Shown: piece by piece, positions 53,431-64,000 of the stretch
Numbering within the stretch: the first letter of the stretch is position 1
How the letters are laid out: each line of letters starts with the position of its first letter
Origin: Dastarcus helophoroides
Taxonomy: Eukaryota; Arthropoda; Insecta; Coleoptera; Bothrideridae
Length of the DNA stretch: 64,000 nucleotides
Assembly (NCBI GenBank): GCA_028583605.1
Contig: CM053334.1
Span: forward strand, 26,523,226-26,587,225
Direction: 5' to 3'
The notes under the pieces: model-generated
Told to the model about the DNA's origin: nothing
Database searches by the model: none
Seen by the model: the letters and a program-made list of their open reading frames with translations, nothing else
Position numbers and translations under genes: made by a program

Positions 53431-55960
53431 TTTGGGATCTATTTTTTCGAACATTTCTACTATTTTTGAAAATGTTCGCATTTATGATAATTTCAGCATT
53501 GTTTCCAATTTTGACGTTGTCGAAACTTTGACTGTTTCCTTAAAATTTCGATTTTTTTCAATATTTCGGCTTTTTTTCAAAATTCTGACTTTTTGAAGAA
53601 TCTGATTCTCCGATTTTCCTTGAAATTTTCCATTTTTTTTTGTAAATTTACACTTTTAAAATATTTCGTCTTTGTCGACATTCTTAATCTTTCGATTTTT
53701 CGTAAATTAGACTTCATTCGAAAATCATTCGAAAATTAAACTTCGACGGTTCCTTGAAAATTTCGAATTTTTAGAAAACTTTAATTTTTTCTTGAAGATT
53801 CAGATTCTTCAATTTTCCTTGAAATTTTCTATTTTTTATAATGCTAACTTTTAAAATTTTAACTAAGGAAAATTTCGATTTTTTTGTGAATTTGGACTTT
53901 GAAAATATTTCGTTTGTTTTCAAAGTTTTGGCACTATTTCAAAATTTCGAATATTTTTCAAAATTTTCATTGTTTTTTGAAAATGTCAACCTTCTCAATC
54001 TTTCGATTTTTTGGAAATTAGACTTCATTTAAAAATTAAATTTCAACTGCTTCTTGAAGATTTGGAATTTCTTGAAAATTTTTCAACATTTCAGCTTTTT
54101 CTAGAAATTCTGACTTTCCTTGAAAATTTTTATTTTTAATGTTCCTTTAAATTTTTTTTTAATGCTGACTTTTAAAAATTTTAACTCTGGAAAATTTATA
54201 TTGTTTTTGTGATTGAACTTTGAAAATATTTCGTCTCTTTTCAAAGTTTTGGCACTATTTCAAAATTTCGAATAGTTTTAAAATTGTTTATAGCTTTTTT
54301 GAAAATGTCAACATCTTCAATATTTGTAAATTAGACTTCATTTGAAAATTAAACTTCCACTTCTTCTTGAAGATTTCGAATTTCTTGAAAATTTTAATTT
54401 TTTCGAAAATTTCGAATATTTTTAAAATTTTTCATAGTTTTTTGAAAATGTCAACATTCTCAATATTCGTAAATTAGACTTCATTTGAAAATTAAACTTC
54501 CATTTCTTCTTGAAGATTTCGAATTTCTTGAAAATTTTAATTTTTTCGAAAATTTCGAAATTTTTTCAACATTTCATCTATTTCTCAAAATTCAGACTTT
54601 CCTTGAAATTTTGATTTTTAATTTTCCTTTAAATTTTCTATTTTTAAACTGCCATTTTTTTGTAAACGACTCTTAAAAAATTTCTCGCTTTTTTCAAGAT
54701 TTTTATATATTTATGACAGATTTTGTATTTTTTGGGATCTATTTTTTCGAACATTTCTACTATTTTTGAAAATGTTCGCATTTATGATAATTTCAGCATT
54801 GTTTCCAATTCTGACGTTGTCGAAACTTTGACTGTTTCCTTAAAATTTTGAATTTTATTTAAGATTTCGGCTTTTTTTCAAAATTCTGATATTTTGAAAA
54901 ATCTGATTCTCCGATTTTCCTTCAAATTTTTCATTTTTTTTTTGTGAATTTACACTTTTAAAATATTTCGTCTTTGTCGACATTCTCAATCTTTCGATTT
55001 TTTGTAAATTAGACTTCATTCGAAAATTAAACTTCGACGGCTCCTTGAAAATTTCGAATTTTTAGAAAACTTTAATTTTTTCTTGAAGATTCTGATTCTT
55101 CAATTTTCCTTGAAATTTTCTATTTTTTATAATGCTAACTTTTAAAATTTTAACTATGGAAAATTTCGATTTTTTTGTGAATTTGGACTTTGAAAATATT
55201 TCGTTTGTTTTCAAAGTTTTGGCACTATTTCAAAATTTCGAATATTTTTCAAAATTTTCATTGTTTTTTGAAAATGTCAACCTTCTCATCTTTCGATTTT
55301 TTGGAAATTAGACTTCATTTGAAAATTAAACTTCAACTGCTTCTTGAAGATTTGGAATTTCTTGAAAATTTTTCAACATTTTAGCTTTTTCTCGAAATTC
55401 TGACTTTCCTTGAAAATTTTGATTTTTAATTTTCCTTTAAATTTTTTTTAATGCTGACTTTTAAAAATTTTAACTCTGGAAAATTTATATTGTTTTTGTG
55501 AATTTGAACTTTGAAAATATTTCGTCTCTTTTCAAAGTTTTGGCACTATTTCAAAATTTCGAATAGTTTTAAAATTGTTTATAGCTTTTTTGAAAATGTC
55601 AACATCTTCAATATTTGTAAATTAGACCTCATTTGAAAATTAAACTTCCACTTCTTCTTGAAGATTTCGAATTTCTTGAAAATTTTAATTTTTTCGAAAA
55701 TTTCGAATATTTTTAAAATTTTTCATAGTTTTTTGAAAATGTCAACATTCTCAATATTCGTAAATTAGACTTCATTTGAAAATTAAACTTCCATTTCTTC
55801 TTGAAGATTTCGAATTTCTTGAAAATTTTAATTTTTTCGAAAATTTCGAAATTTTTTCAACATTTCACTTATTTCGCAAAATTCAGACTTTCCTTGAAAA
55901 TTTTGATTTTTTAATTTTCCTTTAAATTTTCTACTTTTTTATAAAATGCTAACTTAAAAA
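53431..55960. repeat. About 1.3-kb direct higher-order repeat, two units
   Basis: TTTGGGATCTATTTTTTCGA starts a unit at 53431 and again at 54731 (offset 1300). ATGCTAACTTTTAAAATTTT recurs at 53841 and 55132 (offset 1291). Long stretches are over 90 percent identical by eye, far more alike than the underlying 20-base words. Within each unit, shorter blocks (TTAGACTTCATTTGAAAATT, GTTTTGGCACTATTTCAAAA) recur several times. Confidence 0.85.
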
Positions 55961-58239
55961 TTTTAATTCTGAAAAATTTCGATTTTTTTTGTGAATTTGG
56001 ACTTCGAAAAAATTTCGTCTTTTCAAAGTTTTGACACTATTTCAAAATTTCGAATATTTTTAAAAAATTACATTGTTTTTTGAAAATGTCAACATTCTCA
56101 ATCTTACGTTTTTTTGTAAATTAGAGTTCATTCGAAAATTAAACTTTAACTGCTTCTTGAAAATTTCAATTTATTTCAAATGTTCAGCTTTTTCTCCAAA
56201 TTCTGGCTTTTCTTAAAGATTCTGATTCTTTAATTTTCCTTGAAGTTTTCTATTTTTTTTTGTGAATTTCCACTTTTAAAATATTCCGTCTTTTATCAAA
56301 GTTTTGGCATTTTTTCAAAATTTCGATACTTTTAAAAATTTTAACTGTTTTTCTAAAATGTCAAGATTCCCAATATTTCGATTTTTTGTAAATTAGACTT
56401 CATTCGAAAATTAAACTTCAACTCCTTGAAGATTTCGAATTTCTGAAAAATTTCAATTTTTTTGAACATTTCAGCTTTTGCTCCAATTCTGACTTTTCTT
56501 GAAGATTGTGATTCTTCAATTTTGCTTGAAGTTTTCCATTCTTTTATAATTTTGACCTTTGAGAATTTTGAGTCTTCAAAATTACGATTTTCTTGTGTGA
56601 ATTTCGACTTTTAAAATATTTCGTCATTTTTTCAAAATTTCCATTAATTTTAACAATTTTTTCTGTTTTTCTAAATGTCAACATTCTCAATATTTCTATT
56701 TTTTAAAAATCAGACGTTATTCGAAAATTAAACTTCTGCTGTTAGTTGAAAATATCGAATTTCTTGAAAATGAAACTTTTTTGAAAATTTCGATTTATTC
56801 CAAGATTTCGAGTTTTTCTTTAAATTTTGACACTTTGAGTAATCCGATTATCTTGAAAAACTCGATTTGTTTTCATTTTAACTTTTTAAAAATCCTGACG
56901 TTTTCTGAAAATTTGATTTTTTTGTTGTAAATTTCGACTTTTAAATAATTTTCTCCTTAAGTTTTACCACTTTTGAAAAATTTATGTTCTTTTAATATTC
57001 TATTACTTTTGACTTTTAAAAATTTTGACTCTTGAAAATTACGCTTTTTTTGTGAATTTTGACTTTAAAATATATCATCTTTTTCAAAATTTTCGCATTT
57101 TTCAAAACTTTGATTATTTTAACAAATTTCCACTATTTTTGAAAAGTTCTACCGTATTTTGAAAACTTGTTTCATTGTTTCGAAATTTTGATTTCTCGAA
57201 ATTTCCACTTTTTACAAATTACCCTTTTTTGAAAAATTCGATTTCGACTGTTTTTTGAAAATTCCAAACTTTCAAAAAACTTCAACTTTTTGAAAATTTC
57301 GCCTCTAAAAAGATTTCAATTTCTTCCCCAAATTATTTAAAAGAACTGATTCTTTTTTAAATTGAAATGAAATTTCGATTTTGACTTGTTGAAACTTTTG
57401 ACTTTGAATTTCGATTTTATTTTATAGAGTTCGATTTTTTAAAAATTGTTATGTGCTGAAAGTTTTGACCACTTATTTTAAAAATTTTGATTTATTTGTA
57501 ATTTTACCAATCTCTTTTTTTTAAAGTTCCGACCATTTTTTTAAAAATTCAAGATTATTTCATAATTGTGACTTTTTCAAAATTTCGATTTCTTGTAAAT
57601 TAGAATTTTTTAAAAATAGGATTTTGATTGTTTCTGGAGAATTTCAAAATTCTTGAAAATTAGAACTTTGTTGTAAATTTCGAATTTTTTACAAGATTTT
57701 GAAGTCTTATTTTTAATTTTGACTTTTTGAATTTTTTTTTCCTGAAATTTTATGTTTGCTAAAAATTTGAATTATTGAAAATTGTCTATTCATTATAACT
57801 TTCGATTTTTTGAAAATTTTAGATATTTTGAAAATTACAGATGTTTTGAAAACTTCAGATTTTTTGAGAATTTCGACTTTTTTGAAGATTTCGAATTTTT
57901 CTCGCAATTTTGATTTTCTTGAAATATCCGATTTTTAAAAAATTGTGATGTGCCGAAAGTTTTGACTACTTTTTTAAAAATTTTGATTTTTTATTAATTT
58001 TTCTAATCTCTTAAAAAATTTAGCCTTTTTTCAAAGTTCCTACATTTCTGAAAAATCGACGTCTTTTGAAACATAACCACTTCTTGAAAATTTCGATTTT
58101 TTTTTAAGTTTTGACTATTTTTAAAAAGGTCAACCACTTTTGAGAATTCCAACATTATTTCAAAATTCTGACCTTTTCAAAATCTCGACATTTTAAATTG
58201 AACTTTTTAAAAAAAATTGACTTGCGTTGCCTTTATAGT

Positions 58240-58413
58240 AGACACTTTATTCCGTACATTTCTCTCTGACATAAAATATATTTTCTCTCTGACATACGTG
58301 TCAACTATCCTGAGAGAAGCTATCCGAGACTTATTCACACAGCTAGGCGGAGATAGCTTTCCTCAGGATAGTTGACAGTTACGTCAGAGAGAAATCTACG
58401 GAATAAAGTATCT
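58240..58413. mobile_element. Foldback MITE (174 bp)
   Basis: The left arm AGACACTTTATTCCGTACAT pairs with the right-arm end (reverse complement AGATACTTTATTCCGTAGAT). Pairing includes TTTCTCTCTGAC, GTCAACTATCCTGAG and AGCTATC up to a loop near 58322-58345. The left arm has an extra duplicated TTTCTCTCTGACAT (58260-58295). It lies in the T-rich array with clearly different composition. Confidence 0.82.
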
Positions 58414-59300
58414 AATTTAAAAGCACCTTTAGACTCTCTTTTGAAAATTTGAAACTTTTTAACATTTTGAACTGAACAATTTCGGCATTTTTTAGAACGT
58501 GACTTTCATTTGAAAAATTTCGTTCGGTTTTTTGAAGATTTCAAGATTTAATTTCAAAATTGCAACTTTTTCAAGATTCAACTATTTACAAAATTTCGCT
58601 TTTTTGAAAAAAATGTTATCTGCTTGTATTGAGAATACTGAACTTTTTTTTAGCAACTTCGAATCTTTAAAAATTTTGATTTTTGGTAACTGAGCTGATT
58701 CTAAAATTTTGAATTTTTGTAAATTTCTAGTTTCTGTAAGAAATCTTACTTTTTTTTAAATTACGTCATTATTTAAAGTTTTGGATTTTATATGGTTTCG
58801 AGTTTTTTGAAAATTTCGTCGATTCCTCCAAAATTGCCACTTCCTTCAGAACTTCGACTTCTTGAGAATTTCCAACTTTTTTGAAAACTTCCTTAGTTTT
58901 AATTTCGTAAATTTAGATTTTCCATAAAAATCTACTTTACATGAAAAGATTTGGCTTTTTCTGAACATTTTCGATAATTTGATACTTTTCACTTTTTTTG
59001 AACATTTAGATTTTATTTAAACATTTCCACCTAAGTTTCTAAAAAGAAAATATAACTTTTTTAAAATTTTCTATTATTGACGTTTTTAAAATATAGACTA
59101 TTTCAAAATATTGAATTTTCTCGAAATTTTTAGGAAATCTCGACCTTTTTAAGATTTCGACTATTTTTGAAAATGTCGAACAATTTTAGAAAGTTTCGAG
59201 TTTTTTTCGACATTATTACGTTTTTTCGAAGTTTTGGCTATTTCTAAAAAATTTATACTTTTATAGAATGAACTTCACTGAACAGTTGTTACATTTTTTT

Positions 59301-60685
59301 CATAATGAAAATTTACAATTTTGAAACATTTTTTGAAATACAACTGTGTGATATATAAATTCCTATAACGTCACCTCATGCCAGCTGACAAAAATGTGTT
59401 AGTTTATTTTACACAGAAAACGAAAAAAATGTTTGAGAATATTGTCCATTTTCATGACCCGAAAAGATTAAACTACCCCTGTTTGCCACATTTGAAGTAT
59501 GCCATGATCAAATCAATCAGAAAAATATCGTAAATTCCAGAATGAAAAAATTCAATATAATGTCCATTAAAAATATGATAAAATTGACAATTTTTCTGGA
59601 AACAGTTTATTTCTGAAAAAAATAACGTACACCAATGAAAATGCATTAAAAATCAGTTAACTAACCCTAATTTCTGTGCGCAGTGTAAAGTGAAGGCACG
59701 TTCCATCTGCTGAATGAAATTTGTTATAAAAAATGTAATTTCGCTCACGAACTAATTCGATACACTTTTCAAAGTATAATTAATGTATCAGATCCAAATG
59801 ATGAAGATACATATTAATTGACATTAAATTTAAATGACTAGATCGGTCATTTCGCTCATGTTCTATCTTCAGCAAACATTATTGATCACTTCGAAATGTA
59901 ATAACTTTTGCAAACTTTTGTCAGAACAGATTACGCTACAAGTTGGCACGATCGCATGTTCAGATACTGCCTGAAGGAATTCAGTAAATTAAGACGTTTG
60001 CGGTGATAAGTGTTGCGTGGAACATATGTTTTCGCCAGAGTTATCGATTCAGGGGCGAATTGTGTTGGTGTTGAATCGTTTTGTCAGAAGAATGCATTGG
60101 ATCGGTAGCGTCCCCAAGTTTTAGTAGATTGTTCAGGGGTGGCACAGTAAATACAGATATATAGTGCCGCCGCCAAACTAGTGTAAAGGTAACTTAGGGC
60201 AATTGCCAATTTAGTTCCCCTCTTCATTTTCCTTCTCAGCGGGAAAAGCTAAATTGATTTTTCTTCTCAACTTTAAAATTAAATTAGACGGTTACTTTCA
60301 CTATTCAATTTCGAAAACAATGGTGGCGGATCGTTTAGGAAAATTAAAGATAATAGTTGCACGAAGGGCCTAGAGCACGTATACACAGTTCGACCCGAAA
60401 TTTTATGTGCACATTCATCGCCTAGAAAGCTTTTTGTTTGACGATATTATTTTTAACTAGCGGACTTTGTCTGCGTATTTTAAACAATGGTCGCCCTAAC
60501 ATCCTCTGCCTGATATACACTGTATGCATTGTATGCACTGCATTAATTGATATAGAACGCACAGCCTAAACCGGTGGTTTTAGGAGGATGACATTTCACA
60601 TAGATGTTCACTGTAATACGCAGGCAAGCACTAAGAGAGGATATTTCAAATTTAGGCCTTTAAGGTGGTAAAAATGAACATTAAA
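59301..60685. other. Mostly unique DNA
   Basis: No satellite words after about 59300. A GC-richer part spans 59930-60560. No coding domain, tRNA or promoter I can defend. Confidence 0.4.
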
Positions 60686-60940
60686 TGCCAATGCACAGAC
60701 CAATAGGTTTGAACATTTATTAGATTCGAAGTTTGGAAACCAAATACCGGTTTCGATCTTGTTAGATCGTATTTGGTTTCCAAACTTCGAATCTAATAAA
60801 TGTTCAAACCTATTGGTCTGTGCATTTGAATCCTTGTCTTCTGGGAACTTTCCTAGAGAGCAACCGCTTCGCTAGGTGGTAGTGTTTCAACTATTGGTAG
60901 CTCAGCTACCTATGTATTCTAGGTTGTGTTCTACTTGCAT
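60686..60940 (-). mobile_element. Repeat family R-B, copy 2 with full hairpin
   Basis: A hairpin, 60690-60826: AATGCACAGACCAATAGGTT, TGAACATTTATTAGATTCGA, AGTTTGGAAACCAAATA pair with the mirror sequence on the right around a loop CCGGTTTCGATCTTGTTAGA. It is followed by TCTTCTGGGAACTTTCCTAG, AGAGCAACCGCTTCGCTAGG and GGTAGCTCAGCTACC, the inverted counterpart of 39410-39560. No coding. Confidence 0.8.
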
Positions 60941-61300
60941 ATGACATTAAATTCCACTTAAAATGTATACAAGAAATAATATACGCGATTGTATCTAAAG
61001 TTGCCTATACGCATTGAAAGCTCACGTTGTTCGTGAATGTGCCTTTAGTCTCCGCATGAATTTATCCAAATTTTTGCAGGTGATCAGTGCATATTTTATC
61101 ATTTAACGTGTGATAATTTTTGTAATATTAACTTGTCAACCTTTATGACTTAAACTCAACATTTCAGTTTTAACTTGGCACTTTCGATGTTTAAATTAAA
61201 ATGCTGAATATTTTTTTTAGACATTTTAAAGTTTTTTTATTGACATCATTTTCAAATGGCTTTGAACTCAAAATGTTGAGAAAGAGTTCCGCAGAAATTC
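60941..61300. other. Unique A/T-rich spacer
   Basis: No element recognised between R-B and the A-rich array. Confidence 0.35.
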
Positions 61301-63140
61301 AAATTTTTTAAATTAAGGCCAAAATTGTGTTGCGTGCTCTTTTTTTTCAAAATTCTTGTTTAGATGTTAAATTCGAAAATTCCCCTAATTTCGATTTTTA
61401 CGAAACTTTTCAGTTTAAACTTGAAAATACTTAATTCTAAAATGCCAGCTTTAAAGTAGACATTTAGTTAAATCTCGAATTCCTTTTATACAATTAGTTC
61501 AAAATTTGAAAAATTAGTCATTTAAAAAGACAGATTCTTCAAAATAATTTAAAATTAGCAGAAACAGGCGAATTTTTCAAAAAGTCGAAGTTACGAAAAT
61601 TCGAACTTTCAAAAAAAAAGTCATGAGGTTCAAAAAAATTTAAAAAAGTGAAACTTTCCACGAAAATTCGAAAAAAGTGAACATTTTAGAAAACGTTTCA
61701 ATTCTCCAAGAAAAGCCACAACTTTGACAAAAATTCAAAATTGATGATAAATGATCGAAATTTTTAAAAAAGTGTAAATTCAAAATATATAGATACAGTC
61801 TGATATACATACATATTCATACAGACATAGTCTGATTTTTAAAGAAGTTATAATTTTCAAAAAACCTCGAAAAAATTGAAATCTCGGATTCCTTTTATAC
61901 AATGCGTTCAAAGTTTTAAAAATTAGTCATTTAGAAGGTCAGATTCTTCAAAATAATTTAAAATTAGCAGAAAGAGGCGAATTTTTTAAAAAATCGAAGT
62001 TACAAAAATTCGAACTTTCGAGAAAAAGGTCATCAGGTTCAAACAAATTAAAAAAAAAAGTGAAACTTTCCACGAACATTTAAAATTTTGAAAAAGGTGG
62101 ACATTTTAGACAACGTTTCAATTGCAAAAAAGCCACAACTTTGACAAAAAGTTGATATTTAATGATAAATGATCGAAATTTTTAAAAAAGTGTAGATTCA
62201 AAATATATAAATACAGCCTGATATACATACAGATACATAGTCTGAATTTTAAAGAAGTTAGAATTTTCAAAAATCTTGAAAAAATTGAAATTTTAAAATT
62301 GAAACAAAATTTCGAGAAAAAGTTGAAATTTTGGAAGTCGAACGAGAAAATGTGGACGTTTGGAGAATATTTTAAAAATGTCGAAATATTTAAAATAATT
62401 CCAAATCTTCAATGAAAATCGAATTGCTATTTTAAATTTTAAACTCGAAATTTATTTTGAATTTCGACTTTTCTTTCAATCTCTTCAGTTTTAAACTTGA
62501 AAAATACTCCTTTTTACATTGCCAACTCTAAAATCGAAATTAAGTTAAATTTCGGAATTATTTTACACAATTCGTTCAAAATTTTAAAACTTTGCAATTT
62601 AGAACGTCAGATTCTTTAAAAAATTAAAAATTTTCAGGAATAGGGGAGTTTTTCAAAAATCCAAGTTACATAAAATGGAAATTTCGAGAAAAATACTAAT
62701 GAAAAATTCTTTTAATAAAGTAAGTTTCCACAAAAAGACAAAATTTTGGAAAACGGTACAAATTTTGAAAAAAGTTTAAATTCTGAAATACCTTTGAGAA
62801 AAGGTCGGAATTTGTTGAGAAAAGCTCGGAGTTTGATGATAAAACGTCGACATTCTCAAAAATAGTAAATATTCTCAAGGGAGTTCGTAAATTTCTAAAG
62901 TCAAAATTTAAAAAAATATCCGATTTTTTCGAAAAATAAAAACATTCAAAAGAAAACGAATTTTTTGAAATAAAAGTACAATTTACTGCATAAAAGTCGA
63001 AACTTGGGAAAAAAAGTCGGTATTTAAAAAAGTTTAAATTTTCAAAAAAAGTGAAAACTTCGAAAAATAATCAAAATCTGATCAAAGATAGAAATTTTTA
63101 AAAAAAGTGGATATTGTGAAAAAAGGTAGTTTCTTTAAAA
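61301..63140. repeat. A-rich degenerate array with 409-bp tandem
   Basis: A-biased counterpart of the 52-59 kb array. 61474-61882 and 61883-62290 are a direct tandem duplication with period 409 (GATTCTTCAAAATAATTTAA, AAAGTGAAACTTTCCACGA, GATAAATGATCGAAATTTTT and CTGATATACATACA recur in order). A weaker third copy begins near 62540. Frames are by-products. Confidence 0.78.
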
Positions 63141-63410
63141 TCAACACTTTCCACATAATCCGAGTTAGCTTTGTCGAAACAGAAACAGGAACAAGAAGGA
63201 CAACCACTCATTCATCACAAAACAACGCACACTTCAGGAAAAAACCCCACTAACAGGAAAACGCCTAAAAAGTTTCAGATTTTTTATAACATGTAAAAAT
63301 CATTTAATTTTATAAAAAATCAATTATTTTGAAATTACATAATACACGTTAATTCTATTCACATTCTGATTTTTTTCTCAAAATTTCGACTTCTCTTCAC
63401 ATTTTAATTT
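63141..63410. other. Short mixed spacer
   Basis: 63170-63270 is C- and A-rich (ACAACGCACACTTCAGG) and unlike its flanks; the rest is A/T-rich. No feature recognised. Confidence 0.3.
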
Positions 63411-64000
63411 TTAAAACTGGAGTACTTGACTTTAAATTCAAGAGTAGAGACGTCACCCTTTTTTTTTCAAAAGGTCAAATTAGATCTCGAAATTTCAACA
63501 TTCTTCTGAAAACTTCGAGATATCTGGAGATATTCTTCCTCCTGGACTCTGCCATTTGATATCCAGTTTTCTCGCTGTCAGATCTCTCCAGGTCGTCATC
63601 GATGGCATCTTATTCGAGACATCTGTTATTAATGCAGCGGTGCCTCAGGGATCTGTCCTGCCTCAGACTCTGTTTCTGTTACACATAAACGATCTCTTCA
63701 ATTTTTAATCCGATATACAGTTACGCGGATGATAGTAGCCTGGTGTCAGTTGTTTGAATTTTTAAAACTGGAGTGCTTGACTTAAATTCAGGAGTAGAGA
63801 CGTCACCTTTTTTTCTTCAAAAGGTCAAATTAGATCCCGAAATTTCAACATTATTCTTAAAACTTCGAGATGTCTGAAGATATTCTTCCTCCTGGACTGT
63901 CAATTGATATCCAGTTTTCTCGCTGACAGATCTCTTCAGGTCATCATCGATGGCATCTCATTCGAGACATTTGCGATTAATGCAGAGGTGCCTCAGGGAT
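63411..64000 (+). repeat. 351-bp tandem of LINE L-A RT fragments
   Basis: The unit at 63411 recurs at 63762 (offset 351) and runs to the window end. Each unit has a T-rich leader with TTAAAACTGGAGT.CTTGACTT and GAGTAGAGACGTCACC, then part of LINE L-A RT: LISSFLAVRSLQVVIDGI, NAAVPQGSVLPQTLFLLHIN in unit 1 and matching text in unit 2. The RT text ends in unit 1 just after the codons for the YADD region (about 63745). It is a duplicated retroelement fragment; the right end is beyond the window. Confidence 0.82.

Larger units (their letters stand above)
52080..59300. repeat. 7-kb T-rich degenerate array with higher-order repeats
   Basis: The largest uninterrupted array: TTTTTGAAAATTTCGACTTT-type words, strongly T-biased on the + strand, over about 7.2 kb. 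Sub-blocks show tandem higher-order structure (52255-53185, 53431-55960). It contains two hairpin elements (52332-52520 and 58240-58413). Open frames inside translate to monotonous F/N/K/I/S-rich text and are by-products of a near-21-base period. Confidence 0.8.

Noticed and set aside
52080..59300. CRISPR-like or regular satellite array
   Set aside because: Repeats are degenerate, have no fixed unit or unique spacers, and the sequence is eukaryotic.

Overview
The window looks like arthropod, most likely insect, nuclear DNA. It is very A+T-rich, and nearly everything recognisable is transposon-derived: mariner, hAT, Jockey-type and CR1/Jockey-like LINEs, Ty3/gypsy, and foldback MITEs with insect-type ends. 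I found no host exon, tRNA, rRNA or CRISPR array that I can defend. The species cannot be named from the sequence.

Layout. 0-5 kb: A-rich degenerate repeats, a dead RNase-H LINE read on the minus strand (RT split by a 248-bp repeat), and an inverted foldback family. 5-7 kb: ordinary unique DNA. 8-9.4 kb: the 3' end of an old Ty3/gypsy element (integrase plus LTR). 10.8-13.6 kb: foldback repeats with ACAGGGT-like ends. 14.6-19.1 kb: a very young Ty3/gypsy element with near-identical 210-bp LTRs and one 1250-codon Gag-Pol frame that lacks the integrase core. 19-28 kb: alternating A-rich and T-rich minisatellite-like tracts with hairpin repeats. 28.4 kb: a LINE 3' end. 30.6-33.3 kb: a degraded Jockey-clade LINE. 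33-41 kb: more A/T tracts, a 304-bp palindrome and a 2.1-kb hAT-like element. 42.7-44 kb: a mariner. 44.1-49.1 kb: a three-level nest (LINE, then hAT, then a long-TIR element coding for an XPG/PIN-like nuclease). 50.7-51.9 kb: a second mariner of another subfamily. 52-59 kb: a 7-kb T-rich array with 366-bp and about 1.3-kb higher-order repeats and a TA-flanked hairpin MITE. 59-61 kb: mostly unique. 61-64 kb: an A-rich array with a 409-bp tandem, then a 351-bp tandem of LINE RT fragments that runs off the window end.

How it fits together. The window records layered transposon activity rather than a pathway. Old A/T minisatellite-like tracts form the bed, and at least one such tract is part of a dispersed element unit (24985-25715 and 38585-39400), so some of this apparent satellite has been spread by transposition. 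The gypsy element at 14.6 kb is the youngest insertion. It carries a changed RT active-site residue and no integrase core, so it was probably mobilised in trans. The nest at 44-49 kb, with an exact 8-bp hAT target duplication and a 3-bp candidate duplication for the inner element, gives a clear order of events. The coordinates of ancient repeats are approximate because all comparisons were made by eye.
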